Shown here: positions 42,582 to 52,033 of the stretch, piece after piece
Position numbering within the stretch: position 1 is the stretch's first letter
How the letters are laid out: every line of letters begins with the position of its first letter
Assembly (NCBI GenBank): GCA_038210375.1
Contig: JBBQWT010000017.1
Coordinates: 1-64,000, forward strand
DNA: 64,000 nucleotides
Direction: 5' to 3'
Origin: JBBQWT01 sp038210375
Lineage (GTDB): Bacteria > Acidobacteriota > Terriglobia > Terriglobales > Acidobacteriaceae
The notes under the pieces: generated by a model
The model's database searches: none
What the model was told of the DNA's origin: nothing
What the model saw: only the letters and a program-made list of their open reading frames with translations
Translations under genes and position numbers: made by a program

Positions 42582-45464
42582 ATGGCAATCCCATCGCGCA
42601 AGACGACCCTGGCTTCCCTGTCACTGGCCGCGCTTCTGCTGCTGGTGGGCTTGCCGTTTCTGAACCTCAACCGTTTTCGCGGGCGGTTGGAGAGCGCCAT
42701 CAGCGGGTCATTGAATCGCCGGGTCACGCTGGGGGACGTTCGCTTCCGCCTGCTGCCCACTCCCGCGTTCGACATCACCAATTTCATCGTGGAAGACGAC
42801 CCCGCGTTCAGCGCCGAGCCCATGTTGCGCGCCGAAGAGGTCATCGCATCACTGCGCTGGACGTCACTGTGGCGCGGGCGCCTGGAAATTTCGCAGCTCA
42901 GCGTGCGCTACCCCAGCTTGAACCTGGTGCGGATGCGCGACGGGAGCTGGAACCTTGAGACCCTGCTGACCCGGGCCGCTTCGGTCAGCGCCGCACCCAC
43001 CGCCAACACCAGAGTGGAAGACCGGCCGCGCTTCCCCTATATCGAAGCGGTTGCCGGGCGCATCAATTACAAAGCCGGGCAGGAAAAAATGGTGTGGGCG
43101 GTCACCGACGCCGATTTCGCTCTGTGGCTGGAATCTGAAAACAGGTGGCGAATGCGGCTCGAAGGCCAGCCCCTGCGCACCGACGAAAATTTAAGCGACG
43201 CCGGGCGGGTTCGTCTCGACGGTCATTTCGAGCGCGCCGCCACCTTGCGCGAAACCCCGCTGAATTTGACCATTCTGGTGCAGCACGTCCAGTTGGGGCA
43301 GCTTACCAAACTGGCATCAGGGCGCGACCACGGCTGGCGCGGCGGCGTGGAAGCCGCGACCACGCTCACCGGTACGCCGCAGGACCTCAGGATTTCGGCG
43401 CAGTTGCTGCTGACTGACTTCCGCCGCTACGACATCTCCACCACTGAGCAGATCAGAATGGATGTTCATTGCAGCGGCGAATTTCATTCCAGCTCTTCTC
43501 CGGGAGTGGGTCTTTTACAGAATTATCTCGCGGCGGGCGAATGTGCGGTTCCCTCCGGCGGTGGAGAAATTCGCTTGCGCGGCGGTTCAGCCAATGGCCG
43601 CACCATGCTGGGCAGTAGCGGCGTCGAATCTGAATTCCTAAAAACCATGACGGCGGTTACGGCGAAATCGGATGCGACTGAAAAGCACCTTGCGCCCGTT
43701 GGAACAACCCAAAATCCGAAGCCTGATTCACCGGTTGTGAGCGGGCGGTACCTGGTCGTAGAGGTGAAGGATTTTCCCATGTCGTCACTGTTGATGGGGG
43801 CCCGGCGCGTGAAGAAAGAGCTTCCGGCTGACCTCAGCGCGAGCGGGGTAATGAACGCGGCATTCAATTTGCGACAGCCATCGGCCGGCGACTCCCTTAA
43901 TGCTTATACGCCGAGGGGATGGAGCGGGACAGGAGCAATCACGGGATTGACTTTGCGATCTTCCGTCCTGGGAACGAATCTCAACGTGGGTGACGTGCCG
44001 ATCACCATGAACCCCGCGCCAACCACTGCGGCGGCGGCGCCGCGTACCCCAACCAGCCGCGCCGGCAAGCGCCAACCCGCGGCCATAGCTCGCCAGGGGC
44101 GCGCCGTGAGCGAATTCGCGCCGCTCGCGGAAGGGACGGGTAACCGTGTCGTGATCGGTCCTTTCGCGCTGAGCTTGGACGGTCCTGCACCCGCCACCGC
44201 GGCAGCCCAGATTACGCGGCCGGGCTTCCAGTTGAATCTTGTAGGCGGCGCCGACCCGGCTCGTTTGTTATCCGTGGCCCAAGCCCTGGGATTGCCGCGG
44301 CTCCCCGAAGGCTATAGCCTGGTTCCCAAGCCGGCGGCGGATTCCAAGTTGGTACCGGCTGCGGGGATTTCGGGCGCGGCAACGACGCGTCCTCTCGTCG
44401 AAGTAGATTTGCAGGTGGCGGGGGAGTGGGCACACTTCGCGCCTCCTCGGCTCCAGGGTTCAGCAAAACTTCACAATATTACCGCTGAAATTGCGGCGAT
44501 CTCGAAGCCACTCGAAATTGAGTCAGGCACCCTCAACGTCTCCGCCGATGAAATCTCCGCCCAAGATTTGATCGCCGCAATTCCTGACAGCCACCTGCAG
44601 ATGGAAGGTTCAATCAACTTTCCGCGCCGGTGTGCATCTCCGCAGCTTTGTGTGATGGGCTTCGACATCAAGGCCGCCCAGGTGGATATTGATGAAGTAA
44701 ACCGGCTGGTGAATCCACGGTTGCGCGCTGGCCTGTGGTCGTATCTGCGGGCGTCGCTGCCGGGTTCGGGCCCTCGCCCTGCCGAACCGGCGGGGGTGTC
44801 AAATTTCTGGAAAGGTCGGCGCGCCCAGGGCCATCTTTCCACCAAGCGCCTGATCATTAAGCTTCTCACCGCCAGCCAGGTCAGCGCCGAAGTGGACTTG
44901 CAAGGCGACAAGTTGCTGCTCACCAATACCCGCGCAAGCCTGCTCGGTGGTACTTACCAGGGCCAGTGGTCCGGAGACTTCTCGATGGATCCCCCGGTGT
45001 TCGATGGCAGTGGCGCCGCGCAAAATGTCTCATTAACAGAGATCGCCACGCTGATGCACGACGACTGGGCGGCGGGCCCCGCTACGATCAACTTCCGGGT
45101 GACATTTTCCGGCCACGGCTTTGACGATTACAAGCGCAGCGCCATTGCGGCGGTCGGTTTCAACTGGAACAAGGGATTGCTGCGGCATGTAGTCCTCGAT
45201 GGCGGCACTTCGTTAAGTTTTACCGAATGGGCAGGAAAGGCCGAGGTCGCCAACCAGAACTTTCTATTTACTCCGGGCCGCCTGCAAACCAGGTCAGGAA
45301 CCTACCTGGCCGAGGGAACCGCATCGTTCGCGCGGAACATAAACTTCAATCTCGCGGGCGCAAAATCCAGGTACGCAATCAGCGGCACCCTGCAGCAGCC
45401 AGTGGTCTTCCCGCCGCCGCAGGCGGCGCTTAAGACCGCGCCAGCGGGAAAACCGGCGCGCTAA
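42582..45464 (+). CDS. AsmA-family large envelope protein
   Basis: 960 residues. N-terminal membrane anchor (about 8-25), followed by the AsmA opening (LNLNRFRGRLESAISGSLNR, VTLGDVRFRLLPTPAFDITN, SLRWTSLWRGRLEISQLSVR). The middle is long and Ala/Pro-rich; the C-terminal part (about 780-930, DLQGDKLLLTNTRASLLGG, WSGDFSMDPP, LAEGTASFARNINFNLAG) is typical of the family. AsmA-like proteins are thought to span the periplasm and help lipid transport or outer-membrane assembly. It follows the signal peptidases by 58 bp. Confidence 0.9.
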   Translation: MAIPSRKTTLASLSLAALLLLVGLPFLNLNRFRGRLESAISGSLNRRVTLGDVRFRLLPTPAFDITNFIVEDDPAFSAEPMLRAEEVIASLRWTSLWRGRLEISQLSVRYPSLNLVRMRDGSWNLETLLTRAASVSAAPTANTRVEDRPRFPYIEAVAGRINYKAGQEKMVWAVTDADFALWLESENRWRMRLEGQPLRTDENLSDAGRVRLDGHFERAATLRETPLNLTILVQHVQLGQLTKLASGRDHGWRGGVEAATTLTGTPQDLRISAQLLLTDFRRYDISTTEQIRMDVHCSGEFHSSSSPGVGLLQNYLAAGECAVPSGGGEIRLRGGSANGRTMLGSSGVESEFLKTMTAVTAKSDATEKHLAPVGTTQNPKPDSPVVSGRYLVVEVKDFPMSSLLMGARRVKKELPADLSASGVMNAAFNLRQPSAGDSLNAYTPRGWSGTGAITGLTLRSSVLGTNLNVGDVPITMNPAPTTAAAAPRTPTSRAGKRQPAAIARQGRAVSEFAPLAEGTGNRVVIGPFALSLDGPAPATAAAQITRPGFQLNLVGGADPARLLSVAQALGLPRLPEGYSLVPKPAADSKLVPAAGISGAATTRPLVEVDLQVAGEWAHFAPPRLQGSAKLHNITAEIAAISKPLEIESGTLNVSADEISAQDLIAAIPDSHLQMEGSINFPRRCASPQLCVMGFDIKAAQVDIDEVNRLVNPRLRAGLWSYLRASLPGSGPRPAEPAGVSNFWKGRRAQGHLSTKRLIIKLLTASQVSAEVDLQGDKLLLTNTRASLLGGTYQGQWSGDFSMDPPVFDGSGAAQNVSLTEIATLMHDDWAAGPATINFRVTFSGHGFDDYKRSAIAAVGFNWNKGLLRHVVLDGGTSLSFTEWAGKAEVANQNFLFTPGRLQTRSGTYLAEGTASFARNINFNLAGAKSRYAISGTLQQPVVFPPPQAALKTAPAGKPAR

Positions 45465-45502
45465 AGTTTGCGCAGACGCGTTTTTTTGCTTTTCGCAGAG
45501 AT

Positions 45503-45735
45503 CTCAAGAAGTTGCATGAGAGACCCCACGCTGCCAACATACCCCCCAACCTTGTCATCCTGGAGCGAGCCTTCGTTTCTTGTTTGAGCGAAGGACCTCG
45601 CGTTTTCCATGTTTTGCTTGTCGCCAAGACCCCAAGAAGTTGCATGAGACAGCTCATGCCGCCAACTCACCCTCCCACCTTGTCATCCTGGAGCGAGCTC
45701 TTGCTTCTTGTTTGAGCTAAGGACCTCGCGTTTTC
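45503..45735 (+). repeat. Two direct copies of a roughly 105-bp intergenic repeat
   Basis: Copies at 45503-45608 and 45632-45735. Each begins CAAGAAGTTGCATGAGA, has a variable middle, then CTTGTCATCCTGGAGCGAGC, TTTCTTGTTTGAGC and AAGGACCTCGCGTTTTC. In the first copy CCTTCG and CGAAGG can pair. The sequence recurs inverted at 45866-45972. No gene is seen in 45465-46031. Confidence 0.9.
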
Positions 45736-45865
45736 TTTTGCATTTTCATTTCGCTAACAGGTTCAGCAGGTGCACGCAATTGAACGTGTGAAAGCGCGCC
45801 TCCGCTCGGAATGAAATTCCCAGGGGTGTTTCGCGGTGAGTTTGCTGCGGAACGGCAAGAACAAA

Positions 45866-45972
45866 GGAAACCACGAGGTCCTTCGCTCAAACAAGAAGCA
45901 AGGGCTCGCTCCAGGATGACAATTTATACGGTGTGTTCGCTTATCGGGAGTGTCTTATACAACTTCTTGAGA
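45866..45972 (-). repeat. Inverted copy of the roughly 105-bp repeat
   Basis: The reverse strand reads CTCAAGAAGTTG.ATAAGA, then TTGTCATCCTGGAGCGAGCC, CTTGCTTCTTGTTTGAGCG and AAGGACCTCG, matching the two direct copies. About 130 bp separate it from the second direct copy; I see no gene in that spacer. Confidence 0.88.
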
Positions 45973-46031
45973 TTCCGCGGGAGTGGCCGGATCAAGTGCG
46001 CTTGATCTATCCATGCGGGAGAACTGCCGAG

Positions 46032-46643
46032 TTAGTCCGGCAGACCCTCCAGCGACCCCGCAACCGCCCTCAGCATCGCGGCACCGGAATCGCGGGCAAA
46101 CCGCTTCTGCAAGCTTCGCGCCACCGGACTGGCAAATTTCGCCAGCATCGCCTGCGGCTTCGAAAATGCGAGCAGGTCGTACCAGACAGAGTCATCCTTC
46201 TTCTGCCACTCCACCGAAAATCTTTCCTCACCACTCTCCGCGTGGTTGGCCAGCGTCCCATAAGCAAAGCCGAATCTCCTGGTGGCTCCATAGTCATCGA
46301 TCACATACACGATTCGCGACCAATTCAATGAGAAGAACCCCAGATGATTGACCAGCACCGCGACGTCAGCGCCTTTGGAAATCGGCGGTTCCTGTCCGTA
46401 GACCCGCACCCATCCCAGGTTGAACATTTGCCAGTTGCGCAGCGCCAAAACGGCGGCGTTCCAGGTGCGTTCCCCTGAGCCCAGGCGGATACGGCTGTGA
46501 TCCACTGTATAACCCGCGGTAACGAGCAAGGCGGGGATTTCCAGGTGAGTCGCACAAATTTCGCGATAGGAAAATCCCAACTCCTTCTGCCGCTCCAGAA
46601 AGCGCGGCACTTCGGCGTCGGAAGGTGACTTGAAGAGAAACAT
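46032..46643 (-). CDS. DUF1990 family protein
   Basis: 203 residues, no signal peptide. Contains LGFSYREICATH, IRLGSGERTWNAAVLALRNW, VLVNHLGFFSLNWSRIVYV and GFAYGTLANHAESGEERFSV, the conserved blocks of DUF1990, a ligand-binding-like fold of unknown function. Eleven bases after the stop of the peptidase-like gene, so in the same operon as it and rlmB. Confidence 0.88.
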   Translation of the reverse strand: MFLFKSPSDAEVPRFLERQKELGFSYREICATHLEIPALLVTAGYTVDHSRIRLGSGERTWNAAVLALRNWQMFNLGWVRVYGQEPPISKGADVAVLVNHLGFFSLNWSRIVYVIDDYGATRRFGFAYGTLANHAESGEERFSVEWQKKDDSVWYDLLAFSKPQAMLAKFASPVARSLQKRFARDSGAAMLRAVAGSLEGLPD

Positions 46644-46654
46644 GACTGCCTGCG

Positions 46655-48544
46655 CTACTCCTTTTTACCTGCGGTGATTACCGCTGAATTATTGCTGACA
46701 TCAGATTCCGGCACGCTGCCATCATTGATCTCCAGTTGCAGGGGCGTGTCCTGGACTTCAATGCGGACCACCGCCCGGTCGTGGCCCTTAACCAGAATAC
46801 GGGAGCTGAACTCGCGGCCTCCAGTTACTACGGTCACCGGGACTTCCGCCGCGGCGGCGCCCAGGTTCTCCAGATTTCCCGTAACCAGAACCAATCCCCC
46901 GAGTATCGGGCGGGTGAAGACTGATTCCACGCGAAAGTCGGGAAGACCTCGGTCGCGATAGACCCAATCGTCGAAAAACCATTCCAGGCTGCGTTTTGAT
47001 TCCTTTTCAATCAGTTTCTGCATGGCCGCGGGATCGTTCTCCGCCGCGGACTTGGCAGCCGCTTGCGCGGAATATGCGCGTAGCGCGCGCTGCAAAGATT
47101 CATCACCCACCATATCGCGCAACATCCACCACACGAACATGGCTTTGCTGCGGTAGTAAACTTCATCGCCCGTCTGCAACAGGCTCTGTCCCGCCGCTTC
47201 GCCGTCTCCTTGACCAATTTCAGGCTCCGCCAGCGCCAGTGAACCCCTTCGGTCGCGCAGCATCTGCACGGCCGCCACGCGGCCGCCCTGTTGTTCCAGT
47301 TCCAGCGCCTGGGCAAAGTGTGCCAGCCCTTCATAAATCCAGGGCCGATGGGAATAAAACAAACTGTGGGTCAGCGAATGGATGAGGGCCTGCTCCAGTT
47401 GCGCTTCGGGAATGGCGGCGCTGATCGGCGTAAAAAACATCGGACCGCTCTCAAAGGCCGACGCCTTACCGTCTCCCAACTCGACGATTTCCATTTTCTG
47501 CCGCTGCGGTCCAAACCAGGTAGTCGCCAGGGGCACTAATTTATCCACCAGCTTGCCGTAGGCCGCGGCTTCATCCTTATTCGTTCCGAGAAAGTGGATC
47601 AGCGCGGCGCCGCTATCGATAGTTTGATACGGACCTACGACGAATGATGGGACACGATATCCCAGGGGCTCGTAGCTGTACTCGACCCCCGCTCCGTGGG
47701 CGCCGTTGGACGAAGATGACTTCTCGTGATCACCGTTGGCGATGATCTGGTTTGCTGGCGCGCGCGATCCGGCGGGGCCGGAAGTCTCATCATCATCGAG
47801 AGCGAAACCCACGCGCATGGAAGATTGCGTCTCCCGTGCCCTCCATTGATTAAGCAACCGAAATACCTTGTTGCCATCCGACAGCAGGGCGGGCTCGATG
47901 GCCACCGGATACCACACCACCGAACCCACTCCGCGGACTCCGGAAAAATCGGGGCCGATGTGGTCCCAGTCGCTGTGCGTCGCTTCAGCAACCGGCGCGC
48001 CGATGCGCTGCAAACGGTTGACATCAAGAGGAACCGGGCCGGCATAGCCCACCTGTAGCGTGATCTCGCCGCCGGGTGGCGCCGCAGTAGCAAGCACCAC
48101 CGATGCGATCGCCACCTTGCCCGAATGATCGATGTCTGAATCGCTGGTGGTAACGGTATAAGGGAGCGCCCGCGCCGCGCCGGATGCGGGCGACAGTTGG
48201 ATGGACGCCCATTTCAACGTCGATGAGATCTGCAGCTCCGCGCTGCTTTGGGGAATGGACGAATCATTGCGCAGCGTGATCTTGCCGCGCACCTCCAATT
48301 GTTTCTGGCGGGGACTGATTTTCGCGGCCAGCTCGTAGCGCGTGAACGTGAACGCTCCGTGCGCCCAGGCGGTCTCTGGCGTAATCGCCGCCGCCGACGG
48401 TAATGACTTAGCGGTAACACCCGCGGGCGAAGGCGTGGGCGGTAGGCCCTTCTGAACCTGTGCTTCGGCGGCAGCCATCGCGCACCATCCGGTGCACAAC
48501 AGTAAGACCGCAAAAGCGCGCACTCCGCCGCTCCTATTCGCCAT
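46655..48544 (-). CDS. Exported M1-like peptidase homologue lacking the catalytic glutamate
   Basis: 629 residues from the ATG at 48542-48544, which overlaps the end of rlmB. A signal peptide covers about 1-28. An N-terminal beta domain (about 60-200) and a C-terminal part resemble gluzincin aminopeptidases (GLAHFAQALE, KAMFVWWMLRDMVGDESLQRAL, DWVYRDRGLPDF). At the position of the zinc motif HExxH the sequence is HSLTH (about 389-393). The two His and the downstream Glu in WIYEGLAHF remain, but the catalytic Glu is Ser. It is probably an inactive relative with a binding role, or works by another mechanism. Confidence 0.85.
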   Translation of the reverse strand: MANRSGGVRAFAVLLLCTGWCAMAAAEAQVQKGLPPTPSPAGVTAKSLPSAAAITPETAWAHGAFTFTRYELAAKISPRQKQLEVRGKITLRNDSSIPQSSAELQISSTLKWASIQLSPASGAARALPYTVTTSDSDIDHSGKVAIASVVLATAAPPGGEITLQVGYAGPVPLDVNRLQRIGAPVAEATHSDWDHIGPDFSGVRGVGSVVWYPVAIEPALLSDGNKVFRLLNQWRARETQSSMRVGFALDDDETSGPAGSRAPANQIIANGDHEKSSSSNGAHGAGVEYSYEPLGYRVPSFVVGPYQTIDSGAALIHFLGTNKDEAAAYGKLVDKLVPLATTWFGPQRQKMEIVELGDGKASAFESGPMFFTPISAAIPEAQLEQALIHSLTHSLFYSHRPWIYEGLAHFAQALELEQQGGRVAAVQMLRDRRGSLALAEPEIGQGDGEAAGQSLLQTGDEVYYRSKAMFVWWMLRDMVGDESLQRALRAYSAQAAAKSAAENDPAAMQKLIEKESKRSLEWFFDDWVYRDRGLPDFRVESVFTRPILGGLVLVTGNLENLGAAAAEVPVTVVTGGREFSSRILVKGHDRAVVRIEVQDTPLQLEINDGSVPESDVSNNSAVITAGKKE

Positions 48545-49343
48545 CACCCTCTCGCCTCTTGGCCTTGCCGCGAACATCGGACTGGGTTCGCGATGGCTCA
48601 CGTCGCTGCCGCGCCACCTCGTACATCACCACCGCCGCCGCCACTGACACATTTAGCGACGGCACCTTACCCAGCATGGGAATGGAAACCAGGAAGTCGC
48701 AGCGTTCGCGCACCAGTTGATGCAGCCCGTGTCCTTCGGCGCCCAGCACCAGAGCGCAATCCATGTTGTAGTCGATCAGGTCGTAGTCCTGGCGGCCTCG
48801 CTCATCGAGTCCCACGGTCCAGATGTTGCGGCGCTTCAATTCCTCCACGGTGCGGGCGACGTTGGTGATTCGCGCCACGGGAATATGCTCCGACGCCCCC
48901 GCCGATACCTTGGCCACCACCGCGGTAATGCCGGCGGCCCGGTTTTCCGGAATCAGGATGCCATCGGCGCCGGCGCCATCGGCGGTACGGATCACCGCAC
49001 CCAGGTTATGCGGATCCTCGACGCCATCGAGCACCACCACGAAGTGATGCCGGCCGCGCTTGTGAGCAAGAATTTCTTCGAGGTCGGCATATGATTTGGA
49101 GTTGGCCACCGCGAGCACACCCTGGTGGCCGCCGTTTCCCGCCAGCCTGGTGAGTTCCTCGCGACCCAGCGTGCGCACCGTAACTTTCGCCGCCCGGCAG
49201 CTCTCCATGATCTTGCGCAGCCGCGCGTCCTGGGCAGCCCGCGCCACGGCCACATACTCCAGCCGTTGGGGGCGGGACTGCACCGCCTCGCTCACCGCGT
49301 GAATTCCGTAAATGACGTCCACTCCGAGACCGCCTTTTCTCAA
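48534..49343 (-). CDS. rlmB: 23S rRNA 2'-O-methyltransferase, RlmB/TrmH family
   Basis: SPOUT-class methyltransferase that uses SAM to modify a ribose in 23S rRNA (G2251 in E. coli). 269 residues. An N-terminal substrate-binding domain (about 10-90, YGIHAVSEAVQ) is followed by the SPOUT domain with motif 1 DGVEDPHNLGAVIRTADGAG, motif 2 ALVLGAEGHGL and motif 3 IPMLGKVPSLNVSVAAAV, all complete. The Arg/Lys-rich tail (245-269) is unusual. First gene of an operon; divergent from the thiolase gene only 15 bp away. Confidence 0.94.
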   Translation of the reverse strand: MRKGGLGVDVIYGIHAVSEAVQSRPQRLEYVAVARAAQDARLRKIMESCRAAKVTVRTLGREELTRLAGNGGHQGVLAVANSKSYADLEEILAHKRGRHHFVVVLDGVEDPHNLGAVIRTADGAGADGILIPENRAAGITAVVAKVSAGASEHIPVARITNVARTVEELKRRNIWTVGLDERGRQDYDLIDYNMDCALVLGAEGHGLHQLVRERCDFLVSIPMLGKVPSLNVSVAAAVVMYEVARQRREPSRTQSDVRGKAKRREGDGE

Positions 49344-49358
49344 TGCTAAACTGAATTT

Positions 49359-50534
49359 ATGAACGATGTCTTTATCGTTTCCGCGGTGCGTACCCCAATC
49401 GGCAAGTTTGGCGGCGCCCTGGCGTCGCTCTCCGCAGTCGATCTGGGCGTGGTGGCGTCACAGGCGGTGATCGCCCGCGCCGGCATTGCCGCCGCCCAAG
49501 TCAGCGAAGTGATTTTCGGAAATGCGCGGCAGGCCGGTGGTGGGCCCAATCCCGCGCGGCAGATTTCCATTCGCAGCGGGGTCCCTCAGGAAGTGTCAGC
49601 CTATACGGTGAACAAGGCATGCGCGTCGGGAATGCAAGCCATCGCCCTCGCCTGGCGGGAGCTGGCCATGGGCAGTCACGAATGCATGCTAGCGGGTGGG
49701 ATCGAATCTATGTCCCGGCTGCCCTACTATCTCGACGGCGCGCGCTTTGGCTACCGGCTGGGAAACCAACCGCTGGTGGACGGCATGTATCGCGACGGCT
49801 TCTTTTGTCCGCTGGCTGACATGCTCATGGGAGAAACGGCCGAAGTCCTGGCCGAACAGTACAAGATCGACCGCGAAGAGCAGGATGCGTATGCGCTACG
49901 CTCGCAGCAACGGGCGGAGCGCGCCATCAAGGCGGGCCGCTTTCGCGACGAGATTGCGCCGGTCACGATCGAAACTAAAAAAGGCCCGCAGGTTGTGGAT
50001 ACCGACGAGCATCCCTTCACCGGCGCCACCCTGGAAAAGCTGGAGAAGCTGCCCGCGGTGTTTTCCAAGACCGGAACCGTCAGCGCGGGAAACTCATCGG
50101 GCATCACCGACGGCGCTGCCGCCCTGGTGCTGGCTACAGAAAGCTTTGTCCGCCGCAACAATCTGAAGCCGCTGGTAAAAATCCTGGGCGCCGCCTCCGC
50201 CGGAGTGGATCCGCGCACCATGGGAATCGGACCCGTGCCCGCCATGCGCAAACTCGAAGAAAAATTCCGGGTTCGCGATTTTTCCTTGATCGAGCTCAAC
50301 GAAGCCTTCGCTGCCCAGGTCATCGCCTGCGACCGCGAGCTGCACCTCGACCCCGAAAAACTAAATGTGAACGGCGGAGCGATCGCCCTGGGACATCCCA
50401 TCGGGTGCACTGGGGCCCGCATCACGGTTACCCTGATCCACGAAATGCTTAAGCGCCGCGCCCCTCGGGGTGCCGCCACCCTGTGCGTAAGCGGCGGCAT
50501 GGGGATGGCGCTGGCGCTGGAAAATGCACAATAA
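49359..50534 (+). CDS. Acetyl-CoA C-acyltransferase (thiolase)
   Basis: 391 residues, normal for biosynthetic or degradative thiolases. The catalytic Cys is in NKACASGMQAIALAW, the His in GGAIALGHPIGCTGAR, and the second Cys in ATLCVSGGMGMALAL. It probably condenses acetyl-CoA to acetoacetyl-CoA or cleaves the reverse. No beta-oxidation neighbours help decide. Only 15 bp separate its start from the divergent rlmB start, so the promoters must overlap the coding ends. Confidence 0.95.
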   Translation: MNDVFIVSAVRTPIGKFGGALASLSAVDLGVVASQAVIARAGIAAAQVSEVIFGNARQAGGGPNPARQISIRSGVPQEVSAYTVNKACASGMQAIALAWRELAMGSHECMLAGGIESMSRLPYYLDGARFGYRLGNQPLVDGMYRDGFFCPLADMLMGETAEVLAEQYKIDREEQDAYALRSQQRAERAIKAGRFRDEIAPVTIETKKGPQVVDTDEHPFTGATLEKLEKLPAVFSKTGTVSAGNSSGITDGAAALVLATESFVRRNNLKPLVKILGAASAGVDPRTMGIGPVPAMRKLEEKFRVRDFSLIELNEAFAAQVIACDRELHLDPEKLNVNGGAIALGHPIGCTGARITVTLIHEMLKRRAPRGAATLCVSGGMGMALALENAQ

Positions 50535-50563
50535 TCGCGCTTCGTCCTATACTGAACACTCAC

Positions 50564-51355
50564 ATGCCACTTTCCGCGCTGATCGTCGATGACGAGCAAC
50601 TGGCCCGCGATGAGCTCAGCTTCCTGCTGAAATCGGTGGAGGGCGTCGAAGTTGTGGCCCAGGGCAAGAACGGCGTGGACGCCATCAACCTGGTGCGTGA
50701 ACACTCGCCCGACCTGGTTTTCCTCGATATCCAGATGCCTGGACTCGATGGCTTCGGAGTGATCAAGAAATTACTCGACCGCAAGATCGCCCTGCCCCAG
50801 ATCGTGTTCACCACTGCCTTCGATCAGTATGCGGTGAAGGCCTTTGAAGTGAACGCCGTGGATTACCTGCTGAAACCCTTCGACAAGAAACGGGTTGCCC
50901 AGTCGGTGCAGAGGGCGTTGAAGAAGTTGACCACGGATGCGGTTTCCGGCGACCAGCGCTTTGAAAGCCTGGTCAAAATGCTGGAAGCGCAGGCTCCGCC
51001 GCCTCAGCCGGCGTCGCAAAGCTCGAAAATTCTGCTGCGCGCCGGCGGGCGCCTGATGCTGGTCGATCAAAAAGACATCGCCTTCGCGTCCATTGAGGAC
51101 GGCGTGATCACCGTGGTGGCCAACACCCTTGAAGGCCAGGCCAACTGCCGCACCCTTGAGGAATTGTTGAGAGGCCTCGATCCCGGCACCTTCTGGCGCG
51201 CTCACCGCGGGTTCGTGGTGAACATCAATCGCATCAAGGAGGTCGTCCCCTGGTTCAAAAGTTCCTACCGCTTGCGCATGGACGACCGCAAGTCCACCGA
51301 GATCCCGGTAAGCCGGTCCCAAACCCGGCGCCTGCGCGAACTGTTCGGCCTGTAA
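50564..51355 (+). CDS. LytTR-family response regulator
   Basis: 263 residues. The receiver domain (about 1-120) has acidic pocket VDDEQLARDE, the phosphoacceptor Asp in LVFLDIQMPGLDG, Thr in VFTTAFDQYAV and Lys in LLKPFDKKRV. A linker with Pro/Gln/Ser follows, then a LytTR DNA-binding domain (about 150-260; RAGGRLMLVDQKDIAFAS, FWRAHRGFVVNINRIKEV). No histidine kinase lies beside it in the window. I start at the ATG at 50564-50566, which opens the receiver directly. Confidence 0.95.
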   Translation: MPLSALIVDDEQLARDELSFLLKSVEGVEVVAQGKNGVDAINLVREHSPDLVFLDIQMPGLDGFGVIKKLLDRKIALPQIVFTTAFDQYAVKAFEVNAVDYLLKPFDKKRVAQSVQRALKKLTTDAVSGDQRFESLVKMLEAQAPPPQPASQSSKILLRAGGRLMLVDQKDIAFASIEDGVITVVANTLEGQANCRTLEELLRGLDPGTFWRAHRGFVVNINRIKEVVPWFKSSYRLRMDDRKSTEIPVSRSQTRRLRELFGL

Positions 51356-51742
51356 GTGGCGGCTTCGTCTGGAAGAAACCCACAACCGGCTCATGAGCCC
51401 GCTTCGCCTGGAACAAGCCCTGCTATTCGCCCTATGAAGCGCCGCTTAGCCTGAAAGAAATTGTCATTCCGAGCGAAGCCGAGGAACCTTTTGTTTCCCT
51501 GACGCAACCACAACAACCCTCCACAGCCGCACACTCAAGGAATCGGCGCCCAGGTTTTACGCGTAGCCTGCCTTTGACTTTTCTGCGCGGCAATACAAAA
51601 CCCCGAATACTGCGCGCTAACGAAGTCGTCCGTTCAAACCAGATTAGCGCCAAGCATGCGTCCGGCGATTACCCCGGTAACTGGCGCACACTCCACACGA
51701 ATGCGATAACTGAGCGTACGGTTTCGCTGATTTTGTGCAATG
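51356..51742. other. Intergenic region with short degenerate repeats and a TGTCATTCC element
   Basis: Three related segments, GCTTCGTCTGGAAGAAACCC, GCTTCGCCTGGAACAAGCCC and CTTAGCCTGAAAGAAAT, are spaced about 40 bp apart (51364-51460). At 51461-51491 TTGTCATTCCGAGCG then AAGCCGAGGAACC belongs to the same general repeat type as those at 8691, 45503 and 54731. I see no gene. Confidence 0.6.
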
Positions 51743-51748
51743 TATAAT
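51743..51748 (+). promoter_or_regulatory. Perfect -10 box just upstream of purS
   Basis: TATAAT ends 12 bases before the likely ATG of purS, so transcription would start about six bases before translation. The -35 is weak. An in-frame ATG at 51740 overlaps this box, which makes that upstream start less likely. Confidence 0.45.
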
Positions 51749-51760
51749 CGGTTCAACCGC

Positions 51761-52015
51761 ATGAAAGCTTACGTCTATGTCACCTTAAAAAAGACCGTGC
51801 TCGATCCCCAGGGCAAGACCATTCAGGCGGCGCTCGGCAAGATGGGGTATCGCGGCGTTTCCGATGTGCGCCAGGGAAAATATTTTGTGCTCACCATGGG
51901 CGACGCCGGGGATAAGCCTTCGGAGAGTGCGCTGCGGACCGAAGTTGAACGCATTGCTCGCGAGGTTTTGACCAACCCGGTTATTGAAGAATTTACTTAT
52001 TCTCTCGAACAGTAA
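51761..52015 (+). CDS. purS: Phosphoribosylformylglycinamidine synthase subunit PurS
   Basis: 84 residues, the usual length. MKAYVYVTLKKTVLDPQGKT and ALGKMGYRGVSDVRQGKYFV mark the family. PurS bridges PurL and PurQ in the three-subunit FGAM synthetase of purine synthesis. purQ and purL are not adjacent; glmS follows by 18 bp. Start chosen at the second in-frame ATG (51761), which matches the family and falls just after a -10 box. Confidence 0.94.
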   Translation: MKAYVYVTLKKTVLDPQGKTIQAALGKMGYRGVSDVRQGKYFVLTMGDAGDKPSESALRTEVERIAREVLTNPVIEEFTYSLEQ

Positions 52016-52033
52016 TTCCACGGGAAATTTCCT

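Noticed and set aside
51356..52033. glmS ribozyme
   Set aside because: glmS follows purS by only 18 bp, and no ribozyme core was recognised in the upstream region.
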